Assembly: GCF_902167145.1 (NCBI RefSeq)
Contig: NC_050099.1
Span: 13,034,434 to 13,098,433, forward strand
Reading direction: 5' to 3'
Source: Zea mays
Taxonomy: Eukaryota; Streptophyta; Magnoliopsida; Poales; Poaceae
DNA length: 64,000 nt
The position numbers were made by a program, and so were the translations under genes. Each line of letters starts with the position of its first letter. The stretch's first letter is position 1. The notes under the pieces were generated by a model. That model saw nothing but the letters and a program-made list of their open reading frames with translations, had not been told where the DNA came from and searched no databases. Shown piece after piece: positions 17,820-29,066 of the stretch.

Positions 17820-20800
17820 ATGGCACCCAAGAAAGCTAACCTAAAGGCTGACGAGGCTGCGAAGGCAGCACTACTTGCTGCAAGAAAGGGCAAGGCCCTC
17901 GCCCTCACCCAATCCACCCACCAAGAGGCCACTGAAGACGACGTTCTCTGCACCTGCGAAGACGACACTCTCCGCACCTGCGGCCCTGAAGGACAATCGC
18001 AGCCACCCCCAGGCTTCGCCCCACTGGAGGGCGCGGACCTCACTAAGGACGGCGAAGTCCTCGGCGTCTCAGCGGAAGAACAGCTACAGCTGCGCGCCCT
18101 GCGCCTCAAGAACCGCAATCTCCAGAGGCAGAAAGAGATACTGGAGGCCAAGCGCCAGCGCGTGTCCACACTAGCCAAAGTGCGGCAAATGATATGCGAC
18201 GAAGAGCAGAAGGCCCAGGACCTCGAGCGGGAGATCGCGCTGATGCAGCGCGAAGGCCACCTTGGCCTGCAGCACGGGCCACCGCCGCAGCAGCAACTGG
18301 AAGACACACGCGAAGGCCACCTCGGCCTGCAGCATGGGCCACCCCTGCAACAGCGCGCACAACCGTAAGACCCGCGTTTCCCCCAGCGCGACCACACTTT
18401 CCCGCACGCCGCGCCATTCCAAGGGGTCAACTACCTGGACGAGCGAAGTCCCCTGGCGCCACACCTGCAAGTGATGCCTTGGCCCGCTAACTTCCTGGCA
18501 GGGACCTATCCCAAGTACAACGGCAGCACCGACCCAGCACAATACATAATGAGTTATCAGGTCGCCGTTGCATCTTCCGGAGGGGACGACGCCACAATGG
18601 CCAAGTCTTTCATCATCGCCCTCGAAGGCCCAGCTCTCACCTGGTTCACTAGGTTGCCTCCGCTGTCCATTGATTCCTGGAGAAGCCTCCAGGACAAGTT
18701 CCTGCCCAACTTCCAAGGGTACCGCCCAGACACCAACGCCTTGGCCGAACTCTCGCTCTGCAAGCAGCTGGAAAAGGAGACTCTGCAGGAGTATTACCGC
18801 AAATTTTTAACACTCAAGTCATAGCTGCCCTCAGTCGATGACCAGATCGCTATCCACTACGCTATCAGTGGCCTTCGCGCCGGCGTCCTCTATAGCCACT
18901 GCATCAGAGATCCGCCCAAGAACCTCCAGGAATTATATCAGCTGTTTGAAAAATACGCCAAATCCGAAGAGCTCCACCAGCGCAAGGTTGAGTCCCAAAG
19001 GAAGCCTAAGGATGCTCCACAGTCCAGCCGCACGTGGACGAGGACTCCGCAGCAAGACTCCAGTCGAGACGGCCGCAGTCAACAGCAAGTGCACAACATC
19101 GCCAACCAGCACCCCGCTGCTGAGGCCCCTCGTCGCCAGGAATATCCCCCCAGGGCCGCGGAAATGGAACTCGCGGCAGGGGTCGGGGGCGTGCGCAGCC
19201 GCCACGCCGATTCTACTGCGCCCACCAAACCAAAGACTGCCCAGAAACGAAGGCCACCAAAGACAGGATGGCACGGGCGCAGCCAGCCGACAACCCCAGA
19301 GTTGTCGCGCACACTTACCAGCAACCCCCTCCACCATATATCCACGCCCCCGCCCCGCATCCACCGCACCACGCTTACCAACACCATCAGGAAGTACAAA
19401 TCATACCTCCCCCACCCCCACCACCACACCAGCAACATCAAAACATCCCCCACGCCCCAAAGCAGGAAGACTTCGCCGATCAGCCGTATCGCGGAGTCAT
19501 TCACATGATAACTGGGGGGTCCAGCACTGACTTCGACACAAAGCGGCAGAAGCGGGACCACTACCGCAGCATCAACCACGTCGCTATCACTGGCCAGTCG
19601 TGCAGACAAAGTGGTCCCACATACCGCTCACCTTCGATGCACGAGACGTCGACCTGCGCAGCGCCCCCCACTGCGACGCCATGGTTATCAATTGCAGCGT
19701 GGCAGGCTGGGACCTGCACAAAGTCCTAGTCGACAATAGCAGTCAGGCGGACATCATCTTCCTCCACGCCTTCGATCGCATGGGCATAAGCCACAACCTG
19801 CTCAAGCCTTCGGACAACCCGTTGTATGGCTTCGGCGGCAAGGGCACCTTTCCTGTCGGCAAAATAGAGCTGCCTCTCTCCTTCGGTGTAGCACCCAATG
19901 CCCGAAGTGAGCAAGTGACCTTTGATATTGTGGATATGGTATATCCGTACAACGCCATCATGGGTCGGGGCTCCATCAATAAGTTCGAAGCAGCCATTCA
20001 CGGACTGTACCTATGTATGAAGATACCAGGTCCGTTAGGCGTTATTACGGTCTACGGCAATCAGCAGACTGCGCGCAACATAGAGCGGGACTTCGTGCCC
20101 GGTCAAAGAAACGTGCACTGCCTCACGGCCCAGCGCGAGGTCCCCGCGCCCGCCAGCCCAACCGATAAACAGCACGACAAGGCACAGCTGCAGAGCAACG
20201 ACGGGACCAAAACTGTCCCCCTCGACCAGGCCACGCCCAAGCAGACAGTTACCATCAGCGAAGACCTCACTTCGCATGAAGAGGAGAAGCTCCTCTGCTG
20301 CCTGTCCAAGAACAAAGATGTCTTCGCCTGGTCAGCCCTCGACCTGGTCGGGGTCAGCCGATCCATAATTGAGCACAGCTTGGGAATCGACCCTTCGGTG
20401 AGGCCGAAAAAACAGCGGCTTCGCAAGATGTCCGACGAGAAGACAGAGGCCGCCAAGGCAGAAGTGCACCACCTCCTGGAAGCCAAATTCATCGAGCCGG
20501 TGGCTTACCCCACGTGGCTCTCCAACGTTGTGATGGTGCAGAAAAAGAGCGGGAAGTGGCGAATGTGCATCGACTTCACCAGTCTCAATAAGGCCTGCCC
20601 AAAGGACAACTTCCCGTTGCCGCGGATCGACAAAATAGTCGATAGCGCGGCCGGGTGCGAAGTCATGTCACTCCTCGACTGCTTCTCCGGTTACCACCAG
20701 ATATACATGAAGGAGGAAGACAAGGCTAGCACCAGCTTTATAACACCCTTCGGCACATATTGCTTCATTAGAATGCCGGAGGGACTCAAGAACGTCGGGT

Positions 20801-23454
20801 CCACCTTCTCCAGGCTTACCAAGACAGTGCTCGAAGGGCAAGTTGGCAGAAATATATTCACATATGTGGACGACATCGTCGTCGCCAGCAAGAGCAAGGC
20901 GGACCATCTCACTGACCTCGCCGAGACATTCGCGAACATGCGAGACGCACGACTCCGCCTAAACCCGGAAAAGTGCGTCTTCGGCGTTCGCCAAGGCAAA
21001 ATATTGGGCTACCTGGTATCACACCGCAGCATCGAGGCCAACCCAACCAAAATTCAAGCCATCATAAACATGAGGCCTCCGCAGTTCGCCAGAGACGTCC
21101 AGCGCTTGACAGGGAGATTGGCCGCCCTCAACAGATTCATCTCCAGGTCCGCTGAGCGAAGTCTCCCTTTCCTCAAAACTCTCCGTGGCGCAAAAGACTT
21201 CGCTTGGGGACCAAAGCAGGCAGCGGCCTTCGCCTCATTAAAACAGTACCTGTCGGAGTTGGCAGTCCTTACAAGCCCCGACTCTTCACTACCTCTGTTG
21301 CTCTATGTTGCGGCTTCGCCGCATGCGGTCAGCGCGGCACTGGTGCAGGAGCAGACAGTTGAGGGCGTGATCAGGCAGTGCCCAATTTATTACGTCTCCG
21401 AAGTGCTGACGCCGTCCAAATGTAACATGACAGAGCTGGAGAAGATTGCCTACGCAGTCGTTATGTCTTCGCGCAAACTGCGCCATTATTTTGAAGCATT
21501 CAAGGTCCGGGTCACCTCAGACAGGGGACTCGGCGAATTGTTCAGAAACCCGGAAGCATCGGTGAGGATTGCCAAGTGGGCGGCCACTCTCCGGCTACCA
21601 CATCAATTTCGAGCCCAGGACAGCCATCAAGTCACAAGTCCTGGCAGACTTCGTCGTCGACTGGACTGGGCCAATAACACAGCCGGACCCGTCCGCAGAA
21701 AAGGTTTGGACGATCCACTGCGACGACGCATGGTGCCATGCGGGGGAAGGCGCCACGGCAGTCATCACCTCGCCAACCGGAGTCAAGCACAGATATGCGG
21801 CTCGCCTCAGCTTCGCTCTGGAATCCGACAGATGCACAAATAACATAGCAGAATACGAAGCAGTCATCCTCGGTCTCCGCAAGCTGAGGGCCCTTGGGGT
21901 CACCACCTGCATCATCAGAACAGACTCCAAGGTAGTTGCTGGCCAGGTCGAGAAAGACTATGCAGCAAAGGACCCCGCACTCATGCAATACCTCGCGGCC
22001 ATCCGAAGTCTCGAGAGACAATTCAAGGGATTCACTTTGCAGCATGTGGACCGGGCCAAGAATGAAGAGGCCGACGCTTTGGCCAAGGCTGCCGCCAGGG
22101 GTGAGTCCCTGCCCTCCGACGTGTACTACCACGTCATCGGCACACCAGCCGTCCGGAGCCCCGAAGGGCTCCAAATAACCAATGACAGCGAGGGCCACCG
22201 AATAGTCAACCTTATCATGACCAAAGACTGGCGGGCACCAATAACTCTGTTCCTACAGGGGTATTATCACCCAACCGACATCAACGAGGCCAAGCGCCTC
22301 AAACATCGAAGCCGGGACTTCGCACTGATTGAGGGCCAACTCTACAAGAAGGGGGTCAGTCAGCCAATGCTCAAATGCGTCACCGAAACCGAAGGTGTCC
22401 AGATCCTACGCGAAGTCCACAGTGGTACCTGCGGCTCTCACGCAAGGCCAAGGGCCCTAGCTGCTAAGGTGATCCGCCAAGGTTTCTACTGGCCCGCAAT
22501 GATCTGCGCCGCAAATCGGGTCACAAGGTCCTGCGAAGCCTGCCAGAAGTTTCCCCCTCGATCAGGCAGCCCTTCGCAATTTACAAAGCTGATCGCCCAC
22601 ACATGGCCTCTCCAGCGCTGGGGCCTAGACATCGTTGGGCCCCTACCCACGGCTCAGGGGAACCTTAAGTTCGCCTTCGTCGCTGTCGAATACTTCACCA
22701 AATGGATCTAGGCAAGGGCTGTCTCTACAATAACATCAAAGACTGCCCAAAAATTCTTTTGGCAAAACATTGTTTGCCGCTTCGGAGTACCGTCTGAGCT
22801 AACAGTCGACAACGGCAAGCCGTTTGACAGCCAAGACTTCAAGGATTTTTGCTTCTCCATCGGCACCAAGCTTGCCTTTGCCTCAGTCTATCACCCGCAG
22901 TCCAACGGAGTTGTGGAACGCGCCAATGGAAAAAATCTTCACAGCTGTCAAAAAGATGCTCCTCGACGAAAAAAGGGGCAAGTGGGCCGATCTGTTACCC
23001 GAGACGGTCTGGGCACTAAACACGACTGAGTGCAGGGCGACCGGGTTCACTCCTTTCCGCCTTCTATACGGATCGGAGGCCATGACCCCACAAGAAATAA
23101 AACATGGGTCCCCGCGAACAGCTCCTTCAGCCGTCCCCGACGTGGACGAGGCCACTTCAAAGGATCTCATCGATGGAGACCGAGTCTTCGCCCTACAAGC
23201 ACTAAACAAATACCAAGCTCAGACAAAAGCATGGCGCGACCATGCAGTCATCCCAAGGGAATTCAACGAAGGGGACCTCGTACTCGTCCGAACAGCTCGG
23301 ACATAGTCCAGGGGCAAGCTGGAGCCCAGGTGGGAGGGCCCCTTCATAGTCAAGACGAATGCTTCCCCCAACGCTTACAGGCTCACAACGCCAAGCGGTG
23401 AAGACCTGGAGCACTCCTGGAACATCGACAACCTCCGCAAATTTTTTGTTTGAC
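17820..23454 (+). pseudogene. Ty3-2 gag-pol, decayed
   Basis: Equivalent to the Ty3-1 polyprotein throughout, but broken. Gag begins at 17820 (MAPKKAN) and meets in-frame stops at 18366-18368 and within 18822-18824. The frame then changes at least three times: about 19268, 19600 and near 21580 between RT and the second RNase H. Another stop is at about 22709-22711 inside the integrase core, with a further frame change before 22824. Protease (VDNSSQAD), RT with YVDD (near 20870) and integrase HHCC remain recognisable. No complete protein can be made, so any later movement would have needed proteins from a copy such as Ty3-1. Confidence 0.9.
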
Positions 23455-23690
23455 TCATCAGGGCAGATTCGCCCTTGTAATTCGCAAAAACAATTTTATT
23501 CTGGCCCGCACTCTTTTCCTCCCGGGGGGTGAGGTTTTTAACGAGGCGGAGCCATGTAATATACAAGTGAAAAATCCCCCGCAAAAACATGCGTCGAAAA
23601 AAGACCGCGACGACGGTCTTCGACATTCGACCAATACGAAGTCACCACGAGGCTCAGCGCTAGCCACCCTCGCGTGCGACAACTCCGTGC

Positions 23691-24260
23691 AGAAGTCGCC
23701 TAAGGGTGCAGCCAGATTAGCACAACAAGTGCGAAAAATCGAAGTCTACCGTGAGGACTTACCGTGCAGAAGTCGCCTAAGGGTGCAGCCGGATTAGCAC
23801 AACAAGTGCGAAAAATCGAAGTCTACCGCGAGGACTTACCGTACAGAAGTCGCCTAAGGGTGCAGCCAGATTAGCACAACAAGTGCGAAAAATCAAAGTC
23901 TACCGCGAGGACTTACCGTGCAGAAGTCGCCTAAGGGTGCAGCCGGATTAGCACAACAAGTGCGAAAAATCGAAGTCTACCGCGAGGACTTACCGTGCAG
24001 AAGTCGCCTAAGGGTGCAGCCGGATTAGCACAACAAGTGCAAAAAATCGAAGTCTACCGCGAGGACTTACCGTGCAGAAGTCGCCTAAGGGTGCAGCCGG
24101 ATTAACACAACAAGTGCGAAAAATCGAAGTCGACCGCGAAGACTAGCCGCGCAGAAGTCGCCTAAGGGTGCAGCCGGACTAGCACAGCAAGTGCGAAAAA
24201 CCGAAGTCCACTGCAAAGACCATCCGCGCAGAAGTTGCCCGAGGGCACAGCCGGACAAAT
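23691..24260. repeat. 77-bp tandem array in Ty3-2
   Basis: agaagtcgcc recurs at 23691, 23768, 23845, 23922, 23999, 24076, 24153 and 24230 (last copy imperfect), an exact 77-base period. It is the counterpart of the 79-bp array in Ty3-1, reversed with the element. The stretch 23455-23690 between the gag-pol stop and the array is conserved untranslated sequence shared with Ty3-1 6180-6398. The stretch 24261-24445 is the probable 3' UTR of the antisense gene. Confidence 0.9.
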
Positions 24261-24445
24261 CGTAACAAAAGCAAAAACGACCACATCAAACTGTCCGCGC
24301 CAAGACCGACTATATACGCACCAGTCCAGCATAACAAATACACCTGACCAAGCACGTAACGCCTTCGCGAGCATAGCCAAATGTGCGAGGGCACACAACT
24401 TCATCATACAAGCCTTTACACATGTACAAGCGAGGGCATCACACT

Positions 24446-27400
24446 CTACATCGGCTCAACCTTCGAAATAATTCCCATCTCCCTATAGTTAAATAACATT
24501 ATCCTAAGCTCCTCACCCGCAAAAAGACTCCGCAATTCCCCTTCACCTGTACTCGTGGCGGCAGGCAAGGACAACAGTTCCTGCCGGCCAGCCCTACTCA
24601 CACGAAGCCGACCGCCCTCCGCCCCGCTCACTCTACGCTTCGCAACCGCCCTTCGCCGCCTGCGCCCAGTACTCGGACCAGGCACATCTTCTGTGTCCGC
24701 AGCGTGCGGTGAAGCCTCCGCCGCTGCCACATCCAAGGCCGCAAAGTAGTCCAAGTCCTCCTCCGACGACTCCTCAGTCCACTCAACCGAGCTCCTAGAG
24801 TCAGCAAAATCAGAAAACTCAGATGCAGACCCATCGTATTTATTACCACCATCCACGGTCGAAGCCGCCAAAAAATTAGTAGTGACGGTTGCGTGCGCAG
24901 GCCCAAAATCTTGAACCTGCGCAGCAACCAAAATTCAGCAACATATCCAAAATTCCCTAACTATCCACACCCACTACGCCACCTGCGAAGACCCAGCCGT
25001 CGCGGGAGCCTCCGCCGTTGCCTCCGCTGTTGCCTCCGCCGCCACCATCGCAGGATCTTCAGCCCTCGGCGCAGCGGCTGCGAGGGCATCAGGAGCGCCT
25101 TCGGTGGTCTCTGGGGGCGGACCTCCGCCGGCCGCAGCAGCTGCGGGGGCATCAGGAGCGCCTTCAGCGGTTTCCGGGGGTGGCTCCAGGGCGGCCTCGG
25201 ACACGGCCTCCGCCGGGTTCGACTCCGGGTCAGGCAGCGCGCTGTTCAACGCCCCGAAATCATCCACCCTCTCGCCACGCGCCGCCTAACACACAACACA
25301 CAAATTCAGCAAACCCACACATAGCCCACATCCAGCAAACGTCAAACAAAAGCCAAACGTTACCTGAGCCCTCGCCGTCTCGGCCCGCTCCCTGACCACC
25401 TCTCGACCGTGCGGGCCCCACATCCGGTCGTAGATAGCTCCGGCGGATTCCTTCACTATAGGGTCCTCAACCTTGTAGATATCTCGCTCAAAATCCTCAT
25501 CAACCTGGTCGAAGACCTCAAAGTGTCGGCACCCTTCACGAGAGAGCGCGTTCATCGCCCCCTCGCAGGTGACCAGGGAGGCATACGACATAAACCCCTC
25601 CACAATAGTGGGGAGTGCCTGCAACTCCTCCTGTACCCACTCCAGGCAGCGAAGTCCGGGCTCTCGGTCCGGCACTTCGAAGTCACCGATCCGTGCGCCC
25701 AGCTCATGGTATGAATCCACAAGCTGTTTGCGTGTCCGCTCAGCCTCCGCGCGCGTCGCGGCCTCGATCCTCTCCACACGGCTCTGCAGGGCGTTGAGCC
25801 GCTCCTGCAACTGCTCGGCGTGCTCCCTGGCGAGACTGCCCTCTGCCCGCGCCAAATTGGCCTCCGCCAGCGCAGCCTGCGCCTTGGCGAGGGCCTCATT
25901 GGCCTCCCTCCTCTCCTCCACCAATTGGCGCCGGAGGTCAGTCTTCTCCCCCTCCAGCGCGGCCACCTTGTCCGCCAGCTTGCGGCACTTACTGTCGGTG
26001 GCCGATTTTTCCCGGACGGCGTCAGCATGTTGCGTCCGAAGTCTCTCGACTTCGGCAGACACAACTGCCGTGAGGGCCCCCGACGCCGCACGGTTGGCGA
26101 AGTTAGCCGCCTGCAAGACACACGTAAGACCGCGGCCCCAACAAAGCCGATAAAAAAACCCGAAGTCTAGCTCAACGTACCTGACTTAGTGCCTCCTTCA
26201 TCTTCTTCAGCCGGCGGGACACAGCGCCCGCCTCGTCCCTGACAGCAGCGAGTGCCGGCATCTCGCCTCCGGCACTAAGTGCACCGCCCTTCGCCTTCGG
26301 CACTACGGCAGCCGCCGTGGTCGCCGCGGCAGGCGCAACAATAACAAGTTGGCCTCCGTCCGACCCTGCGACGTATCAACGAATTAAAAAAAATCGAGCC
26401 AACGACTTACCACCAAGATAGTCGTCCACACTAATATCGGTGGCGAAGTCGGCGACGCGCTTGCCCGGCGGCGGCAACCCTCGGGCCGCCTTCGCGACCT
26501 CCGGCACCCTGCTGGACGGCGGCACAGCCTTCGCAGACTTGGAACCACCGGCGCCAGCCGCAGCCTCCGGCGCCTTGCTAGACGCAGGGACGGCCGACTT
26601 CGCCGCCAGCGGCGGCTTGCCCCCGCCGGGGGCAGCAGCCTTCGCAGCCCCTCGCTGCCTCTTCGGCCTGGCTTCATGAAGCCTGACAACCACCTGGCGC
26701 TTCTGTGCAGCTCCTTGGCGATCCTTGTCCATCACTGCCGACACAACAGCAGCAATATTCCGCCCGTAAGGAAACACTCTCCATTCACGAACCATGCGAG
26801 ATGTAAAAAAGTCTTCGCCGGCCGCGCGGGGGATAGGAACATTCTTAGGCCACCAACCCCCGGTAACCCTCAGCATCCGCGCCGAAGACTCCCGGAGCTC
26901 GGGCGAAGACATCCTTCCCCCCGGGGCCGCGCATGTCCTCATCAATTCTCTAGCAAAACCATCGGAAACCCCAAGTCCTCCCATAGCAGTACCTAGTTTC
27001 CTCTTCTTAGAGGATGGGGCGGCCGCCGGCGCAGGGTCGTCTCCAGACTCTACCACCGGCTTCTTCCCGCGGCGGTCCACATCGTCTTGGCCGGGATAGC
27101 CGTCATACGGCAGTCGATTCAATTCAAAAACCCTGTTCAAACGGTCATTCGACCCGCGGATATCCCAGCTACGCTGGCCCTCTGTCCTCGGCACGTACCG
27201 ACCAACGATCCGCACCGCCCCATCCTCCGCCTCACGCACAAAGGCGGCCAGATCGCGGCTTTGCAGATCCAGCGCGAAGGCAGGACTTCGCACCAGCTTC
27301 CCACCATGGGAAGGCATCTGGCGAGGGCACACTTCGCCCAACGTCCAGCCATGCGTCAAGGGCCATACCCCGTACGCCACAAATTCTTCAACCAAATCGC

Positions 27401-28145
27401 GCCCACTGCTCAGGCCGGCGGCACACCGAAGGGCCCCTTCGTCCGCATCCTCCTCCACCACCTCAAAGGGCGGGTATGCTGAGTAAAAATGCGAACACAT
27501 CTCAGACATGGAAAGCCCCTCATGGTCTTCGATGGTACCCTCCACGACGTAAAACCAAAACTCATTCCAATTGCCCCACTTGTTGCGGGCACAAGGGACT
27601 AACTCGACTACCTCCATCGTGGTCTTGCCGGTCTTCGGCGTAAACGTACAGGACCCAAACTGAGCAACTTCATCTCCAATCATCCTCTTCTGCCAGTGCA
27701 GACAATAGTACTTCGCAAAGACTTCGACTGACGGCTGCCCGCCGTACGAAGTCGTCGCCCAGACATACTTCGACAGAGCCACCACGGCATTCGGAGTCAG
27801 CTGATGTATCTGAACGTTAAATCTGCGTAGGACTTCTCCAACAAATCGGTGCGCAGGCAGGCGGAGACTGGCGGCGAAGAACGCCTCGAACACAACCAAC
27901 TCGCCCTCCGGCTCGGGGACTTCCTCCGTCCCCAGGACACGAGCAACTCCGCCGCCAAAGTAACCCAACCGCTGCATATCTTGCACGCGGACCGACGACA
28001 TCCTCGACACACCAAAATCCACCGTATCGCCGGCGCGCAACTCCTCCGCCACCAAAGTACTCAGCGTCTCCTCAGACGAGGCATCGGCCGGCGGCGAGGC
28101 GTCGGCCGGTGGCGTAGCGGCAGCAGAAGAAGAGGAGGTCGGCAT
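24446..28145 (-). CDS. Antisense five-exon gene of Ty3-2 (Transposase_28 type), intact
   Basis: Exons on the minus strand: 28145-26411, 26365-26181, 26110-25364, 25285-24983 and 24916-24446. All introns have GT..AG ends (45-78 nt) and the frame is open throughout, about 1,146 residues. Exons 2, 3 and 5 have exactly the same lengths as in Ty3-1 (185, 747, 471 nt); exons 1 and 4 differ by 21 and 24 nt, both multiples of three. Domains are as in Ty3-1: conserved N-terminal domain, coiled coil in exon 3, acidic then basic C-terminus ending ISKVEPM. TATAAAAG at 28308-28315 lies upstream. The coding frame is kept although the gag-pol of the same element is destroyed. Biochemical role unknown. Confidence 0.75.
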
Positions 28146-28307
28146 CGCTACGTACCGTCGGCGGCGGCGGGCGGTCTGCTTCACTCGAGCCAGATCTCCG
28201 GCGAACAAGATCAAGGAGGGCAGACGAACAGCAAGACGGTGGAAAAGGTGGCTAGGGTTTTCACGGAGCGCGGAAAGTGAAGTTCAAAAAGCGCCGACCC
28301 CCGCCCC

Positions 28308-28315
28308 CTTTTATA
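28308..28315 (-). promoter_or_regulatory. TATA box of the Ty3-2 antisense gene
   Basis: TATAAAAG on the minus strand, about 165 bases before the ATG at 28145, in the same place as in Ty3-1. It lies outside the LTR. Confidence 0.6.
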
Positions 28316-28482
28316 CACAGGGCGCGGCGCTTCGGGAAACCCGCAGTCCAACAGTACGGTGTCAATCAACAGTCATGTCAAAAACCCCCGCGGAACCACT
28401 TCGAGCGAGGGCAGCGTCTCCGCCATCTAGCGACGTCTTCGGCACCAGATGACTTTGTCGAACTGGTCCCTCGGAGGGCAAA

Positions 28483-28957
28483 TGTTGGGGCGAAGGCAAA
28501 GACGCCACCCTTCGCTCGAGGCCTTCGCTGCAGTCGTTGGTCCAACGGAGATAAAACGGGCAGGGACACCCTTCGCCCCATACGACATCATACGAAGGCC
28601 TGCGACGAGGTCATCCCACCGTGCGGACTCGTCCAGCTCGGAGGCCCACGTGTGATCCGGCCCATTGTAACGGGCCCTGCGTGGCCGCCGCGCATTACGG
28701 GCCTAATTTGTAAAGGCATCCCTGTAATTACAGTCTGTAACCCTGCTTTATGGGAATATTCTGGGGATAACCTAGGTGTCTGAGGGCACATGCGTCCTTA
28801 ACACGAGACGCTGGGCGCTCAGATACCTATAAATACCCCCGCACAGTGCCCGTGAGAGGCTAGATTAACAGAGCTTTTGTCATCTCGTGCGAGAACCCTG
28901 TTTGCGTCAACTCTCATCCCCGTTGGATCCTCTTGCACCTGGTAGCAAGTTCCAACA
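28483..28957 (+). repeat. 3' LTR of Ty3-2
   Basis: A 475-bp LTR with about eight substitutions against 17305-17779. It is preceded by the family polypurine tract. The right flank resumes CACTA-A at the ccgct duplication. Confidence 0.93.
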
Positions 28958-29066
28958 CCGCTTGTGAAAAAGGCCGATTTCTACTGGCCCTTAGCACTGG
29001 CGACACTGAAAAACGCCAGTGTAAATAGCTCTAGGACCGCCACTATAGAGCTTATGTGTACTAGTG
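28958..29066. repeat. CACTA-A right terminus
   Basis: Resumes the subterminal motif after Ty3-2 (cactggcg, accgccac) and ends in tgtgtactagtg at 29066, which is CACTAGTACAC on the minus strand. The next bases (taa) are the candidate 3-bp target duplication; its partner lies outside the window. Confidence 0.85.

Larger units (their letters stand above)
17305..28957 (+). mobile_element. Ty3-2, same family as Ty3-1, opposite orientation, defective
   Basis: LTRs at 17305-17779 and 28483-28957, each 475 bp, with the target duplication ccgct at 17300-17304 and 28958-28962. I count about eight single-base differences between the LTRs, so it is older than Ty3-1. PBS (TGGCGCCCACCGT) is at 17782-17794. 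The gag-pol reading frame is broken by stops and frame changes, but the antisense gene is open. It sits in the terminal repeats of CACTA-A and lies head-on to Ty3-1 with 4.7 kb between them. Confidence 0.95.
1..29066. mobile_element. CACTA-A, En/Spm DNA transposon, left part outside window, split by two LTR retrotransposons
   Basis: The right end is at 29066; read on the minus strand it starts CACTAGTACACATAAGCTC, a standard CACTA terminus. Copies of an actggcggtt / aaccgccagt motif occur at about 68-325, 16683-17304 and 28958-29066. A TNP1-like/Ulp1 pseudogene lies at 12958-16512 and a small upstream ORF begins at 694. The element is present as three pieces (1-863, 12584-17304, 28958-29066) separated by Ty3-1 and Ty3-2. 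By analogy with CACTA-B, the TNP2 gene should lie left of position 1 on the minus strand, so 1-340 is probably the element's internal promoter rather than its terminus. The accessory gene is dead; whether TNP2 survives cannot be seen. Confidence 0.85.

Noticed and set aside
23691..24260. Regular repeats that might suggest a CRISPR-like array
   Set aside because: Units are contiguous 77-base tandem copies with no unique spacers, and the same holds for 5581-6175. They belong to the retrotransposons.
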